A stretch of DNA of 64,000 nt from Armigeres subalbatus. Taxonomy: Eukaryota > Arthropoda > Insecta > Diptera > Culicidae. The position numbers and the translations under genes were made by a program. The stretch is from positions 33,619,242-33,683,241 of the forward strand of contig NC_085141.1 in the NCBI RefSeq assembly GCF_024139115.2, written 5' to 3'. The notes below the pieces were generated by a model, which was not told the origin of the DNA, made no database searches, and saw only the letters and a list, made by a program, of their open reading frames with translations. How positions within the stretch are numbered: the first letter of the stretch is position 1; each line of letters opens with the position of its first letter. This document shows positions 33,400-44,523 of this stretch, one piece after another.

Positions 33400-33600
33400 G
33401 GATGGAAATTATTTCATTTCATTTATTCATACTGGTCTTTGCGGCCTCTGCAGTACACAACATCCGTCTCCTCTCCATTCATCTCCATAAATCGTCTTCC
33501 ACGGATTCATTCCACCTTGCTCGCTGTGCACCACGTTTTCTAGTTCTCGTCGGATTGTTCACGAGCACCATTTTCACCGGATAATTGACCGACATTCTGA
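33400..33600 (-). pseudogene. RTE-clade 3' end fragment
   Basis: The minus strand gives NYPVKMVLVNNPTRTRKRGA followed by QRARWNESVEDDL, matching NPVKMVLDNDPTGTRRRGAQ and QRARWIDQVEDDL of the copy at 49.2-50.6 kb. A stop follows soon after, then an AATAAATGAAAT tail. Only about 55 codons remain. Confidence 0.65.
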
Positions 33601-34490
33601 GTATGACCCATCTCACTCCTCATTTCTCACTTTTTAAAGCAAAACGTGTGAAGAAGGGGACGTCTCACTACTCACTTCTCATTTATAATGATCAGTAAAA
33701 AATGAAAAATGAGGAGTAAGATGTGAGACATCTCACTACTCACTTTTTACAGTAAGAAGTGAGAAATGAGGATTGAGAAGTGAGGCGTCCTACTTTTCAC
33801 TCTACATTTCTCACTTCTTACTGTGAAAAGCGAGTAATGAGAAGTCTCACTTCTAACTTCGCACTACTCACTTTTTAGAGAAAGTAGTGAGAAATGAGTA
33901 GTGATTGAGACGTCTCACTTCTCACTCCTCATTTCTCACTTCTTACTGTTAAAAGTGAGTGGTGCGAAGTGGGTAGTGAGACGTTTCACTTCTTAGTTCA
34001 CACTACTCACTTTTCACAGTGAGAAGTGGGAAACAAGTAGTGAGAAGTGAGACGTCTCACTTTTCACATTACATTTCTCACTTTTTAAATGATTTCTTCA
34101 GTCAAATGTTGTGATAATTTGGTCGGCCAATTGACAGATTCGTTTAAGGTGATTATACAATGAAGCCAGAAATCGGCCATTTTGTAAACCACGTGCTTTT
34201 CCAATATAGAGCACGAGATGAAAGAACCATAACGCGTATGGGGCTGAAATAATGTTAGATCATTTGCTTAGTTATGCTGAACAATCATAATATAAGTTTC
34301 GGCACTATACGAAAACTATTACGCCAGATTTGAGCTTTTGGAAATGTATGTAGATAAACGTGTGGTGAATTCGAAATTCACCACGGGCTTCATTCTATAA
34401 TCACCTTAAATGACCTATTCGGCCAGATGGTTTTCAGCCTAATGGTTTGTTCGGCCTAGAATGGGTTTCAGCCAAACGAGCCTTCCCTGT
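33600..34490. repeat. AGTGAGACGTCTCACTTCTCAC array with GGCCGAA edge
   Basis: 33600-34090 is dominated by variants of GTGAGACGTCTCACTTCTC and AGTGAGAAATGAG in both orientations, giving many local hairpins. 34110-34143 and 34410-34480 carry GGCC-type units on either side of a TTAA-flanked MITE. Confidence 0.75.
34148..34405. mobile_element. 258-bp TTAA-flanked MITE
   Basis: GGTGATTATACAATGAAGCC at the left end is mirrored by GGCTTCATTCTATAATCACC at the right, and TTAA borders both ends (34144-34147, 34406-34409). The interior is noncoding. The TTAA duplication fits piggyBac-type or Wuneng-like mosquito MITEs. Confidence 0.7.
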
Positions 34491-36813
34491 TTGTATGTAG
34501 CGTAGTGTTTCAACTTGCTCTGCTCTGAAATGAGAGGCAAGTTGAAACGATTAAAAAAAACAATTTCCGTATACAACATATTTTTAAATAATGTTGGTAA
34601 GGTTTCTTATTTTCTTTGAGTAATCTTTGGTCAGAACTAGTAAACACCTCAAACGAATTCTAAATTTATTGAAGTGTGATTTTTTACAGCACTTCAAAGT
34701 TCAACTTTGAAAACACCGTTTCAACTTACCTCGGTGTATCTTATGCCCAGTTCTAATACAGATGTTGGTTCTCATTGGCATGTAATGAAGGTTTATACTG
34801 TTACTGCTAGGATTACAACGTTGCTGACTTTTCTTAGATTGCAAAGCACGTGTCCAAGGCAGTTGTCCAAGGAGATGCGAGATTGATTCTGTCTAAATAA
34901 ATGTTGTGATATTGATTATGTAGGTTTAGTATGGTCAGTGGACACTGGACAATGGACATTCAATAAGGCTGTCATATTTGAGTAAAACTGCTTCCCAATA
35001 AAATTTCTCTTATCAGCGTCCTTAAACGTCCAAATACATAATCTTGTAGCCTGAACCTGCAAACATATGTACCAACCTTCGTCGACCTACCATTAGAAAC
35101 TAATCCGAACCGCCAAAACACATGACCAGTCGAATCTGAACCCGGGTCACAGTAGAGAAGGGAGAGAGTCCAATCTTGGTCAAAAAATTAGGTCAAAGCC
35201 AAACAAATTGCCTATTCAAGAGCCGGTTCGCCGCCGCAGAATGCCCCCGAAAAACCAATAGTCATCATGATCATCGTCATCATCTCCGCGCACACGCAAG
35301 CAATCCCTGCCCGTCAATCCACAAGATGCGGCATGCAGCTTGGTAGTGACTTTGTTTGTTTACATTCGTCTGTTGTCTAGGCCTATGTGGCCTAGACCCG
35401 GGCACTCGAACAAGAAAAGAGTAAAATACCCCGTTAAAAGTCAACAAACTTCCCACTGTTGGGTTCGGTACCGGCCGTGTGCGGATTGACGGCCCCAACG
35501 CACAGTAACCGAAGGCTTGACAATATTGAATAAAATGTCTTCAATTTTGATGTACATGCAAATTTATTAACCACAAGAATTGTCTATGAAATGATAAATA
35601 TTTTTAAAATATCTTCCACATCAGTAGTCAAAGTCTTATGTTATTATTGGAGTAGGTAGGTATATATTTTTTACTGGGTTTTCAATACTTTGCAGCGACG
35701 TTGTACAAGAGCATAAAGGATCACTAGAAAAAGATCACAAAGAATCAGTAGAAAAAAAAAGCAATTCTGAACGCTATGTGTTAAGCTATATATAATATAT
35801 CATATATATCATATTATGATTGTACTTGCTTCAGAAAGAAAAAACCATTAGAATATGGAAATTTGCCAAGTCTACTAATCCAATGTGTGATAGACAAACT
35901 TTTTAAATTAAAAATCTAGCAGATCGGAAATTGCACTAAATTTGTTTATAAAGTACACAAAAGATTCCGAAATAAAAACATTTTGCTGTTTTTTCGGGTA
36001 TTCGTTTGACTATCTGCCATGGTGCAACGACATATCTCTGGAGGGACCATCCATGGTTAGTTGGACGAGGCCTAGCGAGGAAGGCGTAAAGGTATGGCAG
36101 ATGGTAGATATGAGATGTCAACGGACATTTTTTTTTCTAGTCTTCCCACCACAGCCACCCCCGCACCAAGGCAACGAAGAATCTCAATCCGTAAACTTCC
36201 ATAATAGCGTGAAAGGATCCAAATATTTTGAAATTGGCTTTGTTGATGGGATTCGATCAGCCGGAGCGGTATGAAATCTTGATTTTTCAATCAGCGAGTG
36301 CTTGTCACATGGGCCTGAGGTGATTCTCGTTCGCTAAATAATTTACGCCGCACGTTCGAGCCCTAATACTGCGCGGTTTGAAAAACGAGAGGACCAAAGC
36401 GCTATCGGAATCACGCCATCTTCAGAAATTCAGAACAATCTGGATGGAAGTCAGCAATGCTTGTAGTGAAAGGACGTCGTCGTCACGAAATCTAAACAAA
36501 CTGACACGAGATTTATGGCATTCTGTAAAACGTGAAAGAGACGAGTGGGATGATGCTGGACAGATGTCAGGAATGATATCAAATAAAAACATTTTTGCAA
36601 TTAAAGTAACACTGTCTACAATAAATTCTTTGGAAAACTTGTAAAGCTAACGTTCATTTATTGGGTTTAAAACTATGAATTAACCCCATGAAAAAAATCA
36701 TAAAAAAAACAAAGGAAATATGGTGGTACGTAAAAAGCTCTGGAAAACCAGATAATACCAAACGTGTAAAAAAAATATTGGGTGTAAGATGGCAATTTCT
36801 AAAAGATATGTTA
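34491..36813. other. noncoding, no assignable feature
   Basis: 2.3 kb of mostly A+T-rich DNA. A more mixed patch at 35030-35520 holds a few short ORFs without recognisable domains. 35940-36640 has several 60-110-codon ORFs on both strands, none recognisable. Confidence 0.35.
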
Positions 36814-36975
36814 GTTACAAGATAAAGATTGTCGCTTCGGTTCCCTTTGTTCTGCTGTTGTACCGAACTGTCAAATCGTATATATTTTTCCTTCATTGAC
36901 ATTTAGCACCCCATACTCGCCAGCAAAAGATGTTCCGGACAGCGACGATAGCGACAATCTTTATCTTGCAGGTAA
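36814..36975. mobile_element. MITE-like inverted repeat
   Basis: GTTACAAGATAAAGATTGTC then GCT (36814-36836) is mirrored by AGCGACAATCTTTATCTTG and GTAAC (36949-36975, with three extra bases). No TSD established. Confidence 0.5.
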
Positions 36976-38414
36976 CTTGCAAATAACTTTTGAATTTCTT
37001 TAATTTTTTTCAGAAATTTTTCTAATGTTTGAATTTTGAAGAGAAATTATTTTCGATTTTCATGAAGCTGTTATCATTTTCTGGAAATATTTTCTGGCAA
37101 AACCAACTACTCTCAGCTGTTCCTTGTTTTAATTCTTGACATTTAAATTTTGATAAAATAATATTTTTAAAAAATGCGGAATCAATTTGAATTACATTTT
37201 AGTTGCTTCCTAGTTTCTTCCGACAAAACTTCATTTCTGGAAAACGAGATGGATTTTTTTTGGTTTTCATTAACATAATTTAGGCAGAACCACTCACTGC
37301 TCGTATTGTGTAGCAATAATTCGGGGCATTCCAAATAGCCTGAACAAGCCACAGCGAGCGAAATGATCAATTAACGGCCTAAATGAATAATTTAAGGGAG
37401 CTCAGCTCTGCTGTGTGCACAGCTCAACCAAGTTTAGTTGACAATGTTTTTAATTGATAGTTTTTTATATCTCAATACACAGCTCTGCTCAGTCAACTCA
37501 TGGATAGTGAAAATTATTTTCATGTTCCGTCCCACACTGCGAATGCATGTTCCTAGTCGTGGGGGAGTTTGGAACGTCATACATCATGATTGATCGGTCA
37601 ATCCCGCGACACGATCACCGAACACAGCATCGCCGATGAGCAGATAAATGTCAAATCAAGTTAGGAGCAATGGTGTAATGTGCACCATTCTGATTCATTC
37701 TTACTGATATTTCAGCAGATGGACTTCAATTTAGATTTTACGATTTGGATTATTTGAGACAACTTTGAAATTTGAATAATTCACTGTAGTAAAGGTTTAT
37801 GCTACTTATGTCCTCCATTTTTCTCCATTGCTTCAATGATTTAGACCATCTACCCCGACACTCCCTATGATTGATCTCCCACGGTTCCATCTGACAGATT
37901 TGGAACACATTCCAGTGACTAGCACCACTCGAGGTTTGTTTTTTTTATCCATGTTCGAATGTCATTTCGCGAGATAATGATTAAAGCAACAATTGGATCC
38001 AGTGCCGAAACGTAAAAACGGGCATAAAAACACACAAACCGCACGGGCAGTGTGGGGCGACCACGATGATGAGTACCAGCTGCATCGTGGTGTAACCAAC
38101 GAAAGGGGATAAAAACGATCCAAGTGTTGCTAAATTTCGCCCAAGATGTCTTCATTAGTGCGCATTATGATGATGATAAAAAAACGAATCAAGAACCAAG
38201 ATGACGCCTCGAGGTCGATTGCACAGTCATACGGCATCATCGGGCATCCTTCGTCAAGCTTGGAAGGAGACAAAACTACTTCGACCGCAGTGTTTCTCAA
38301 ATGAAGTGATTTGATTATCAGTTTTTGCTTGAAGGATAACTATAGCGTATTGTAAGAGGTACCAATCGGAAAATGTCAAAACCAATTGGTCAACAGGGTA
38401 ATTGTTTTTTGATA
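36976..38414. other. noncoding, no assignable feature
   Basis: A+T-rich to about 37500, then more mixed composition to 38310 with short unrecognised ORFs on both strands. No transposon termini found. Confidence 0.35.
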
Positions 38415-38421
38415 TTAATAC

Positions 38422-38674
38422 CACAGACAAACAGACGTCTCACTCAACACATGTTCCATAGTTCACCTTTTTAACGATTGATTTAAATTTTTGTAGCTGG
38501 TCAATCGGCCACCGATGGCGCTTCCATCGGTTTCGCTTGTGTTTGACGTTTGCTCACTACCACCATCTGGTTGCCGCTTGGCCACACACAGTGATTTTAG
38601 CATTGGGCGGCAATGTTTCCGCAACAATGATTTTGATTGCATTTTGTTCCAAGTGAGACGTCTGTTTCTCTGTG
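38422..38674. mobile_element. 253-bp MITE with 7-bp TSD TTAATAC
   Basis: CACAGACAAACAGACGTCTC at the left is mirrored by GAGACGTCTGTTTCTCTGTG at the right. The direct repeat TTAATAC lies immediately outside (38415-38421 and 38675-38681). No transposase. Superfamily uncertain because a 7-bp duplication is unusual. Confidence 0.7.
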
Positions 38675-38681
38675 TTAATAC

Positions 38682-41035
38682 TTCATCATTTGACAGATAG
38701 ACACTTTTGAAAACATTTCACTGTGGTCCAGGATAAAGGTCCATGTCCAGGAGATGCATTTTACGCCAAAACTATATTTTTTAGAAAAAAAACTGTTGTT
38801 CTACAAAATTGTTCGAAATAGTAAGGCCATCATTATGGTGCTACCAAAAATAGGATGGCCATTCATATGAAAAAAATTGGAATTTTTTTTTTATTTCTCG
38901 GAATACTGACATGTAATGTTCAACAAAATTGTTGCACAGCTTATTCCAATAAATTTTGCTGTTAAAACTTTTTATGTAGCTCTTAAGTTGGCTGATTTAG
39001 AGCAATTTTACCTACTTGGATTAGGGCGTCCGTAAAAACAGTATTTTTGATTAATTTTTTTGTTTTCTATTTTTCGGAAAAGTTGTCTTCGGGAGACTTT
39101 TAGAGCTCAAAAAATGCAACTTTTGGTGTATAAATATGCTCAATATCTTTTCCGGATCAAAAGTTATAATCGTTTTTGAGTCAAAATTACGTTTTTTTTC
39201 AAAAGTTGATATTACCGGTTAGGGCAGACCGAAAAAAAATATTTACACAGCATTTGAAAGAGCAATTCATATTCTTTATTATGTTAAAAAATTGGAGATA
39301 TGTTATTTTTTATCTCGTGTTTTACCAATTTTACTGAAGTCATGTTTTTTTCAAGTAAATTGATATAACTCGACAACGGAAGAAGATACAGACGATATTC
39401 TTATAGCAAAACAAGCGTTTTTAAAAGCCCCAAAAGTCTTCAGAAGAAGACCTTCGTGAAAAATGAAATACGTGATAATCATCCAGAAGACGTCCGAAAC
39501 CAGCTGTTGAAACTTGTAGTTCTAGTTCTTATAATTTCATGATCGCGTAATTCGACAGGTAAACCAGAAACACGATAGCATACTTGTGCATTCATTTCAA
39601 TAATAAAATTTACACAGCAAATTCAGTCATAAGCAGTTGATGTATCAAGCATCTCCATATGCTCATATGCTTCTATCTTCAACTAAACACCCTTCTAAGT
39701 TATGTCACTGCTAGTTTTCCTATATGATGCGGGATCCTTCACTTCACATACTGAATCTGGCACCCAACAGTAGACCACCCCCAACGGAGATCACTCATTT
39801 TCATCCATCTTTCTCTCTCAACACTACTCTCTCTTGCGCACTATCGCAAAGGCTTCCTCTCACACTCTCGAAAGAAAAGAGCACGCTCTCGATGTGGCAC
39901 CCAGTTTTACCAACCCCGTGAAACAAGCACTAGTTCTTGAAGCCACCGTTTGTTGGTGTGGCGCTAGTGCTGCTCTTGAAGTTTAAAGCTCCGTTCATAT
40001 TGCACCGATTACATTTCGCGCGGGTATTTAATGATCGTAAAATGATTTTCGATCGTGAAAATTTAAATTTCAATAACTTGAGTTGTATCGTTCTGCTTTT
40101 GTCATTTATCCAGCATTTTACGTGCGGTAATAGCCGCCACAATATAATTATTATCGAAATCAGCCGAAATTATCACCGAAAAAAGCCAATAAATTAATTT
40201 CGATAGCCGCCACAATTTAACATGTTCTGGTAAAGTGCAATCTATTTGACAATTGTCTTATGTCGTTTGACATCGCAGTGATCATCATAATCCTCATGAA
40301 TTTATCATTATTGACGAATAAAGGTTGCATGAAGAAAAAGAAGAAGTTGAAGGATAATATTTGAAAAAAAATGCACGGGGAAGCATACGGGAAGTGTTTT
40401 GAAACTCTTCTCGAAACTTTAAGGAGCAGTTTAATTAAAAACGGTTGGAAGTACGGGGCTGTACCGTCCAATTCGTACTACTTTCCGTTTTTAATCAAAT
40501 TAGTTTTAGACATTCCACTAAAAGAGCTTCAAATAATTTTCGTATACTTCTGAAATTTTTAAGAAAAGTTTTAAAAAAATCTCCCTTGTGCAATGTTTTT
40601 TTCCGTTTTTTTTCAAATATCATCCTTCGGCTTCTTCTTCTTCTTCCAACTTTTAATCGCCAATGGACTTAACCAAGAGCGTCTTCTTTTTCCACGATTT
40701 TTCTTCTTATCGGTCGGAAAAGTGACATTCGCTGCGGGCCGATGAATATTTCATTGAACTCGGAGCATTTTAGTTCACCGGATATTCATGTCGAGGGTCA
40801 TTTTTTGTAAACATTACCCGCACCGGATGTTTTCTTCTTACTGAAAATCGGCGCATGACGTCATCGTGGTTTAGTCTATTAGGGTCTCGCCGACATTTCT
40901 CACCAACACGAACGCAGGTTCGTGGTTGCAAACAATCCCATTTGATTTTGCCGTGACAGCTGCTAGTTGTTGCAAACAAACCGAGTAAAAGTGTGAGTGA
41001 AACGTGTGTGTACGTACACGATCGCTGAAAGCCTA
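38682..41035. other. noncoding, no assignable feature
   Basis: 38700-39560 is extremely A+T-rich with long T and A runs. 39720-39920 has a CT-rich tract (TCTCTCTCAACACTACTC). 40300-40700 is A+T-rich. 40750-41030, upstream of the possible ZAD exon, is more mixed and could be promoter or 5' UTR. Confidence 0.35.
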
Positions 41036-41072
41036 ATGATGATGGAAACTTGTCGTTTTTGTGTCAAACCAC
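41036..41072 (+). CDS. possible first coding exon of a ZAD zinc-finger gene
   Basis: ATG ATG ATG opens a short frame, MMMETCRFCVKP, that ends at C|GTAAGT, a consensus splice donor (41073-41078). CxxC in the form CRFC or CRLC within the first residues is the hallmark start of the ZAD domain in insect C2H2 zinc-finger proteins, whose first exon is often this short. No second exon with the partner cysteines was found downstream in the window; 41.4-42.1 kb is occupied by a SINE. It may be an orphaned exon, a gene with a long intron, or chance. Confidence 0.3.
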
Positions 41073-41401
41073 GTAAGTCAAACTTCAAACTGTCTCTACC
41101 CTACCTAAAACTGAGTTCAAATGAGGCGGCCATTAGCGCTCGTAAAACGCTGTACCTACATGACCAAATTAGCCAATAAGCAAATTTTGAGATAAAATAA
41201 ATAAATATATTGTCATTTATCATCCGATTTTGATAATTTAGGGATGCCTGAACCGGAGATTTAATTTTTTTCAATCTTTCGTTTATTTGGAAGGCTCATT
41301 TGCCGTGAAGCGTTACGGAGCCGAAATCGAGTTTTACATTACTTTTCTTGATTACAGAGATTTAATATTGTTCCACAGTATTTATACAGGGCCGGCTAAG
41401 G

Positions 41402-42092
41402 CCTTCTTCTTCTTCTTCAATGGCTCTACATTCCAACTGGAACTTGGCCTGCTTTTCAACTTAGTATTCTATTAGCATTTCCTCAGTTAATAATTGAAAG
41501 CGTTCTATGCCCGCCAATGCATGAGTATGTATCTTGTGAGGCAAGTACAATGGATACCAAATATAATATATTAACAATATAGCTCACTTCATAAATCTCC
41601 ATATATTAGGCAACGGACAGCATAATCACACCATCTTGCGTCACAAAAGGTAACTAATGCCTGAAAACGATAGCCAAGGGGTTCCATAATTGAAAAAATT
41701 ACACTTAATTTACAATGTTTAACTATTTAAATATTTTTTTTTTTTCAAATTTGTTTTCAAACTAAGGTATCAAAATGGGGTCAAAGGATAATTTCTAGCA
41801 TATTATTTCGACATGTTATACTGCATATTGCATTCTACTTTTAAACACCCCTCGGAAGGTCTCTTTATTACATTGCTTGCCCTTTGTGACACCGCGTCGC
41901 TACTGTGTTGTCCGTTGGAATCAGCCAGAGTGAACTATATTGTTAATATAGTATATTTGATGGATACACTATGCCCAGGGTGTCGAGAAAGTTTCCAACC
42001 CAAAAACATCCTAGACCGGACCGAGAATCGAACTCGCCATCTCCGGATTGGCAATCCCACGCCTTTGCTCGCAATGCTACTGGAGACCCCGA
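41402..42092 (-). mobile_element. tRNA-derived SINE, split by an 8-bp-TSD element
   Basis: On the minus strand the head (42092-41960) reads AGTAGCATTGCGAGCAAAGG, then a B-box-like AGTTCGATTCTCGG and TTTCTCGACACCCTGGGCAT. The tail (41549-41402) reads TTGTACTTGCCTCACAAG, CATTGGCGGGCATAGAACGC and ends in GAAGAAGAAGAAGG. Its body resembles the SINE at 22449 in layout but differs in sequence. A near-identical 11-bp flank, GCCG(G/A)CTAAGG, is present at 41391-41401 and 42093-42103. Without the insertion the SINE is about 280 bp. Confidence 0.7.
41558..41959. mobile_element. 402-bp hAT-like MITE inserted in the SINE
   Basis: Terminal inverted repeats CAAATATAATATATTAACAA and the complement of TTGTTAATATAGTATATTTG are bordered by an exact 8-bp direct repeat, ATGGATAC (41550-41557, 41960-41967). 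Removing the element and one repeat restores GTATCCATTGTACTTGCC of the SINE. Eight-base duplication suggests the hAT superfamily; no transposase is present. Confidence 0.8.
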
Positions 42093-42103
42093 GCCGACTA
42101 AGG

Positions 42104-42589
42104 TCCTGCGAGAAATGAGTACAAAGAACAGACGTTTATCTTCTCCTAGTGTTCATTCCAAATTGCCCCTAGGTGGTAGCACCACACTGTTTATGTAGTA
42201 TATTCCAATACACTATCGCTTAGTGAGATAGAGCTTTTATGTCGGGCAGCCTGCGTTCGCGGTGCTGAGGTGCGATTGAAATCTTTACATACGATTTAAA
42301 CGAAATTTTGTTCGAGCATCCACGTCTGTTCTCTGTAAACTAAGTTTATCAGAATCCGAATGAAAACACACATTAAGGTCCGTCTCATTTACCGAATTAA
42401 ACTTGAAAGTGCCAGTACAAATATTTAACAAATACTCAGTCTTAAAAATAGCTGGTGCACAAAACCATTAAAACATAAATCTATCAAAAGTAATCTTGCT
42501 CTGCAAGCAGGGTTATTCGATAATTATTGAACTGCCACTATGAGATATGAGACAGCGCACACCTACTTTTCAGTTGACAAAATCAATTC
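42104..42589. other. noncoding spacer
   Basis: No gene, repeat or transposon end recognised; the expected left terminus of satellite copy 2 was looked for here and not found. Confidence 0.4.
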
Positions 42590-44523
42590 ATCTATTTGAT
42601 CTTGACGCAAAGGCTCGGAAGCCTTTTTCAAAAGGCTCAGAAGTCTTCTTTCAAGTGTCTGAAAAGCCAAGAAGTTCGGAAGCCTATTTTCAAGAGGATC
42701 CGAAGCCTCCTCAAGAGGCTCAAAAATCCCTTTTAAGAGGCCCAAAAGCCTCTTTTCAGGCTCGGTAGCCTCCCTTTCAAGAAGCTCGAAAGACTTCTTT
42801 TCTAGAGGCTAAAAAACCTCCTTTCAATATATTTTCAAAAGGTTTGGAAGCTTCTTTTGAAATGGCTCAGAAGCCTACTTTTCAAAGAATCAGAAGTCTT
42901 CTTTCAAGACGCCCAAAAACCTCCTTCCAGGCTCAGAAGCCTCCTTCCAAGAGGCTCGGAAGGCTCCTTTCAAGAGGCTCGGAAGCCTCATTCCAAGAGG
43001 CTCAAAAGCATCCTTTCAAGAGGCTCAAAAGCCTCCTTCTAAGAGGCTCGGAAGTGTCCTTTCAAGAGGCTTGGAAGACTCCTTTCAGAAGGCTCGGAAG
43101 CCTTCTTTCAAAAGGCACGGAAGCCTTACAAGAGGCTCGGAAACCTCCTTCCAAAAGTCTCGGAAGCCTATTTTCAAGAGGCTCGGAAGCCTCCCTCTAA
43201 AAGGCTCTAAAGTGTCCTTTCAAGAGGCTCGGAAGCCTTCTTTCAAGAGGCTCGGAAGCCTTCTTTCAAGAGGCTCGGAAGCCTTACAAGAGGCCCTCCT
43301 TTCAAGACTCTCAAAATCCTACTTTTCCAGAGGCTCAAAATCCTCCTTTCGAGAGGCTCGGAAGCCTCCTTTCAAAATCCTTTCAAGAGGCTCAGAAGCC
43401 TTCTTTTAAGAGGCTTAAAAGCCTCCTTTCAAGAGGCTCCTATCAAGAGGCTCGGAAGACTCCTTTCAACATCATTTTCAGAGGCTGGGAAGCCTTCTTC
43501 CAAAAGGCTCGGAAGCCTTCTTTCAAGAGGCTCGGAAGCCTCTTTTCAAGAGGTTTGGAAGTCTCCTTTCAAGATGCTTTCAAGAGGCTCAGAAACCTCC
43601 TTCCAGGCTCAGAAGCCTCCTTTCAATAGGCTCAAAAGCCTCCTTCCAAGAGGCTCGGAAGGCTCCTTTCAAGAGGGTAGGAAGCCACATTTCAAGAGAC
43701 TTAAAAGCATCCTTTCATGAGGCTGAAAAGCCTCCTTCTAAAAGGCTCGGAAGCCTCCTTTCAAGTGGCTCAGACAGAAGCCTCCTCCTTTCAAGAGGCT
43801 CGGAAGGCTCTTTTCGAGAGGCTCGGAAGCCTTCTTTCAAGAGGCTCGGAAGCTTCTTTTCAAGAGGTTTGGAAGTCTCCTTTCAAGATGCTTTCAAGAG
43901 GCTCAGAAACCTCCTTCCAGGCTCAGAAGCCTCCTTTCAATAGACTCAAAAGCCTCCTTCCAAGAGGCTCGGAAGGCTCCTTTTAAGAGGGTAGGAAGCC
44001 ACATTTCAAGAGACTTGAAAGCATCCTTTCATGAGGCTGAAAAGCCTCCTTTTAAAAGGCTCGGGAGCCTCCTTTCAAGTGGCTCAGAAACCTCCTCCTT
44101 TCAAGAGGCTCGGAAGGCTCTTTTCGAGAGGCTCGGAAGCCTTCTTTCAAGAGGCTCGGAAGCTCCCATTCAAGAGGCTCAGAATCCTTCTTTCAAGATT
44201 CTCAGAAATCTTCTTTCGGTTCGGAAGCCTTCTTTCTTATTGAAGAAGCCTTCTTCAAGAAGCTGCAAAAGAAGCTTCCTTTTTAGTGGCAAAAAAACCG
44301 CCTTCAAGAGGCTCGGAAGCCTCTCTACAAGATAGTCAGAAGCCTCTAATGAAGAGGCGCGGAAGTCTACTTCAAAGGGATTCAAAACCTAGAAGGAGCT
44401 TCCCTTCAAAGGGCTCGGTATTATTCTTTCAAAAGGATTGGAAGCCTAATTTCAAGAGGGGGTACCTCAATTAATGCAAATGTTCCAAGGGGTACCTCTC
44501 ATGAAAAAGGTTGAGAACCGCTG
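42590..44523 (+). mobile_element. hAT-like element carrying the 23-bp satellite (copy 2)
   Basis: The right end reads GGTACCTCAATTAATGCAAA, AAGGGGTACCTCTCATG and GGTTGAGAACCGCTG (ends 44523), the same terminus as copy 3. Here the satellite runs directly into the last ~65 bp; the ~150-bp block present in copies 1 and 3 is absent. The left terminus is missing. The 23-bp units are all diverged (GAGGCTCGGAAGCCTCC types) with many single-base changes, so this is the oldest-looking copy. A 314-bp duplication is seen within it. Confidence 0.7.
43551..44180 (+). repeat. 314-bp higher-order duplication in the satellite
   Basis: GGTTTGGAAGTCTCCTTTCA, followed by AGATGCTTTCAAGAGGCTC and, later, AGAGGGTAGGAAGCCACAT, occurs at about 43552 and again 314 bp on. 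The two copies share private variants, so a multi-unit block was duplicated after the 23-bp units had diverged. Confidence 0.75.
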
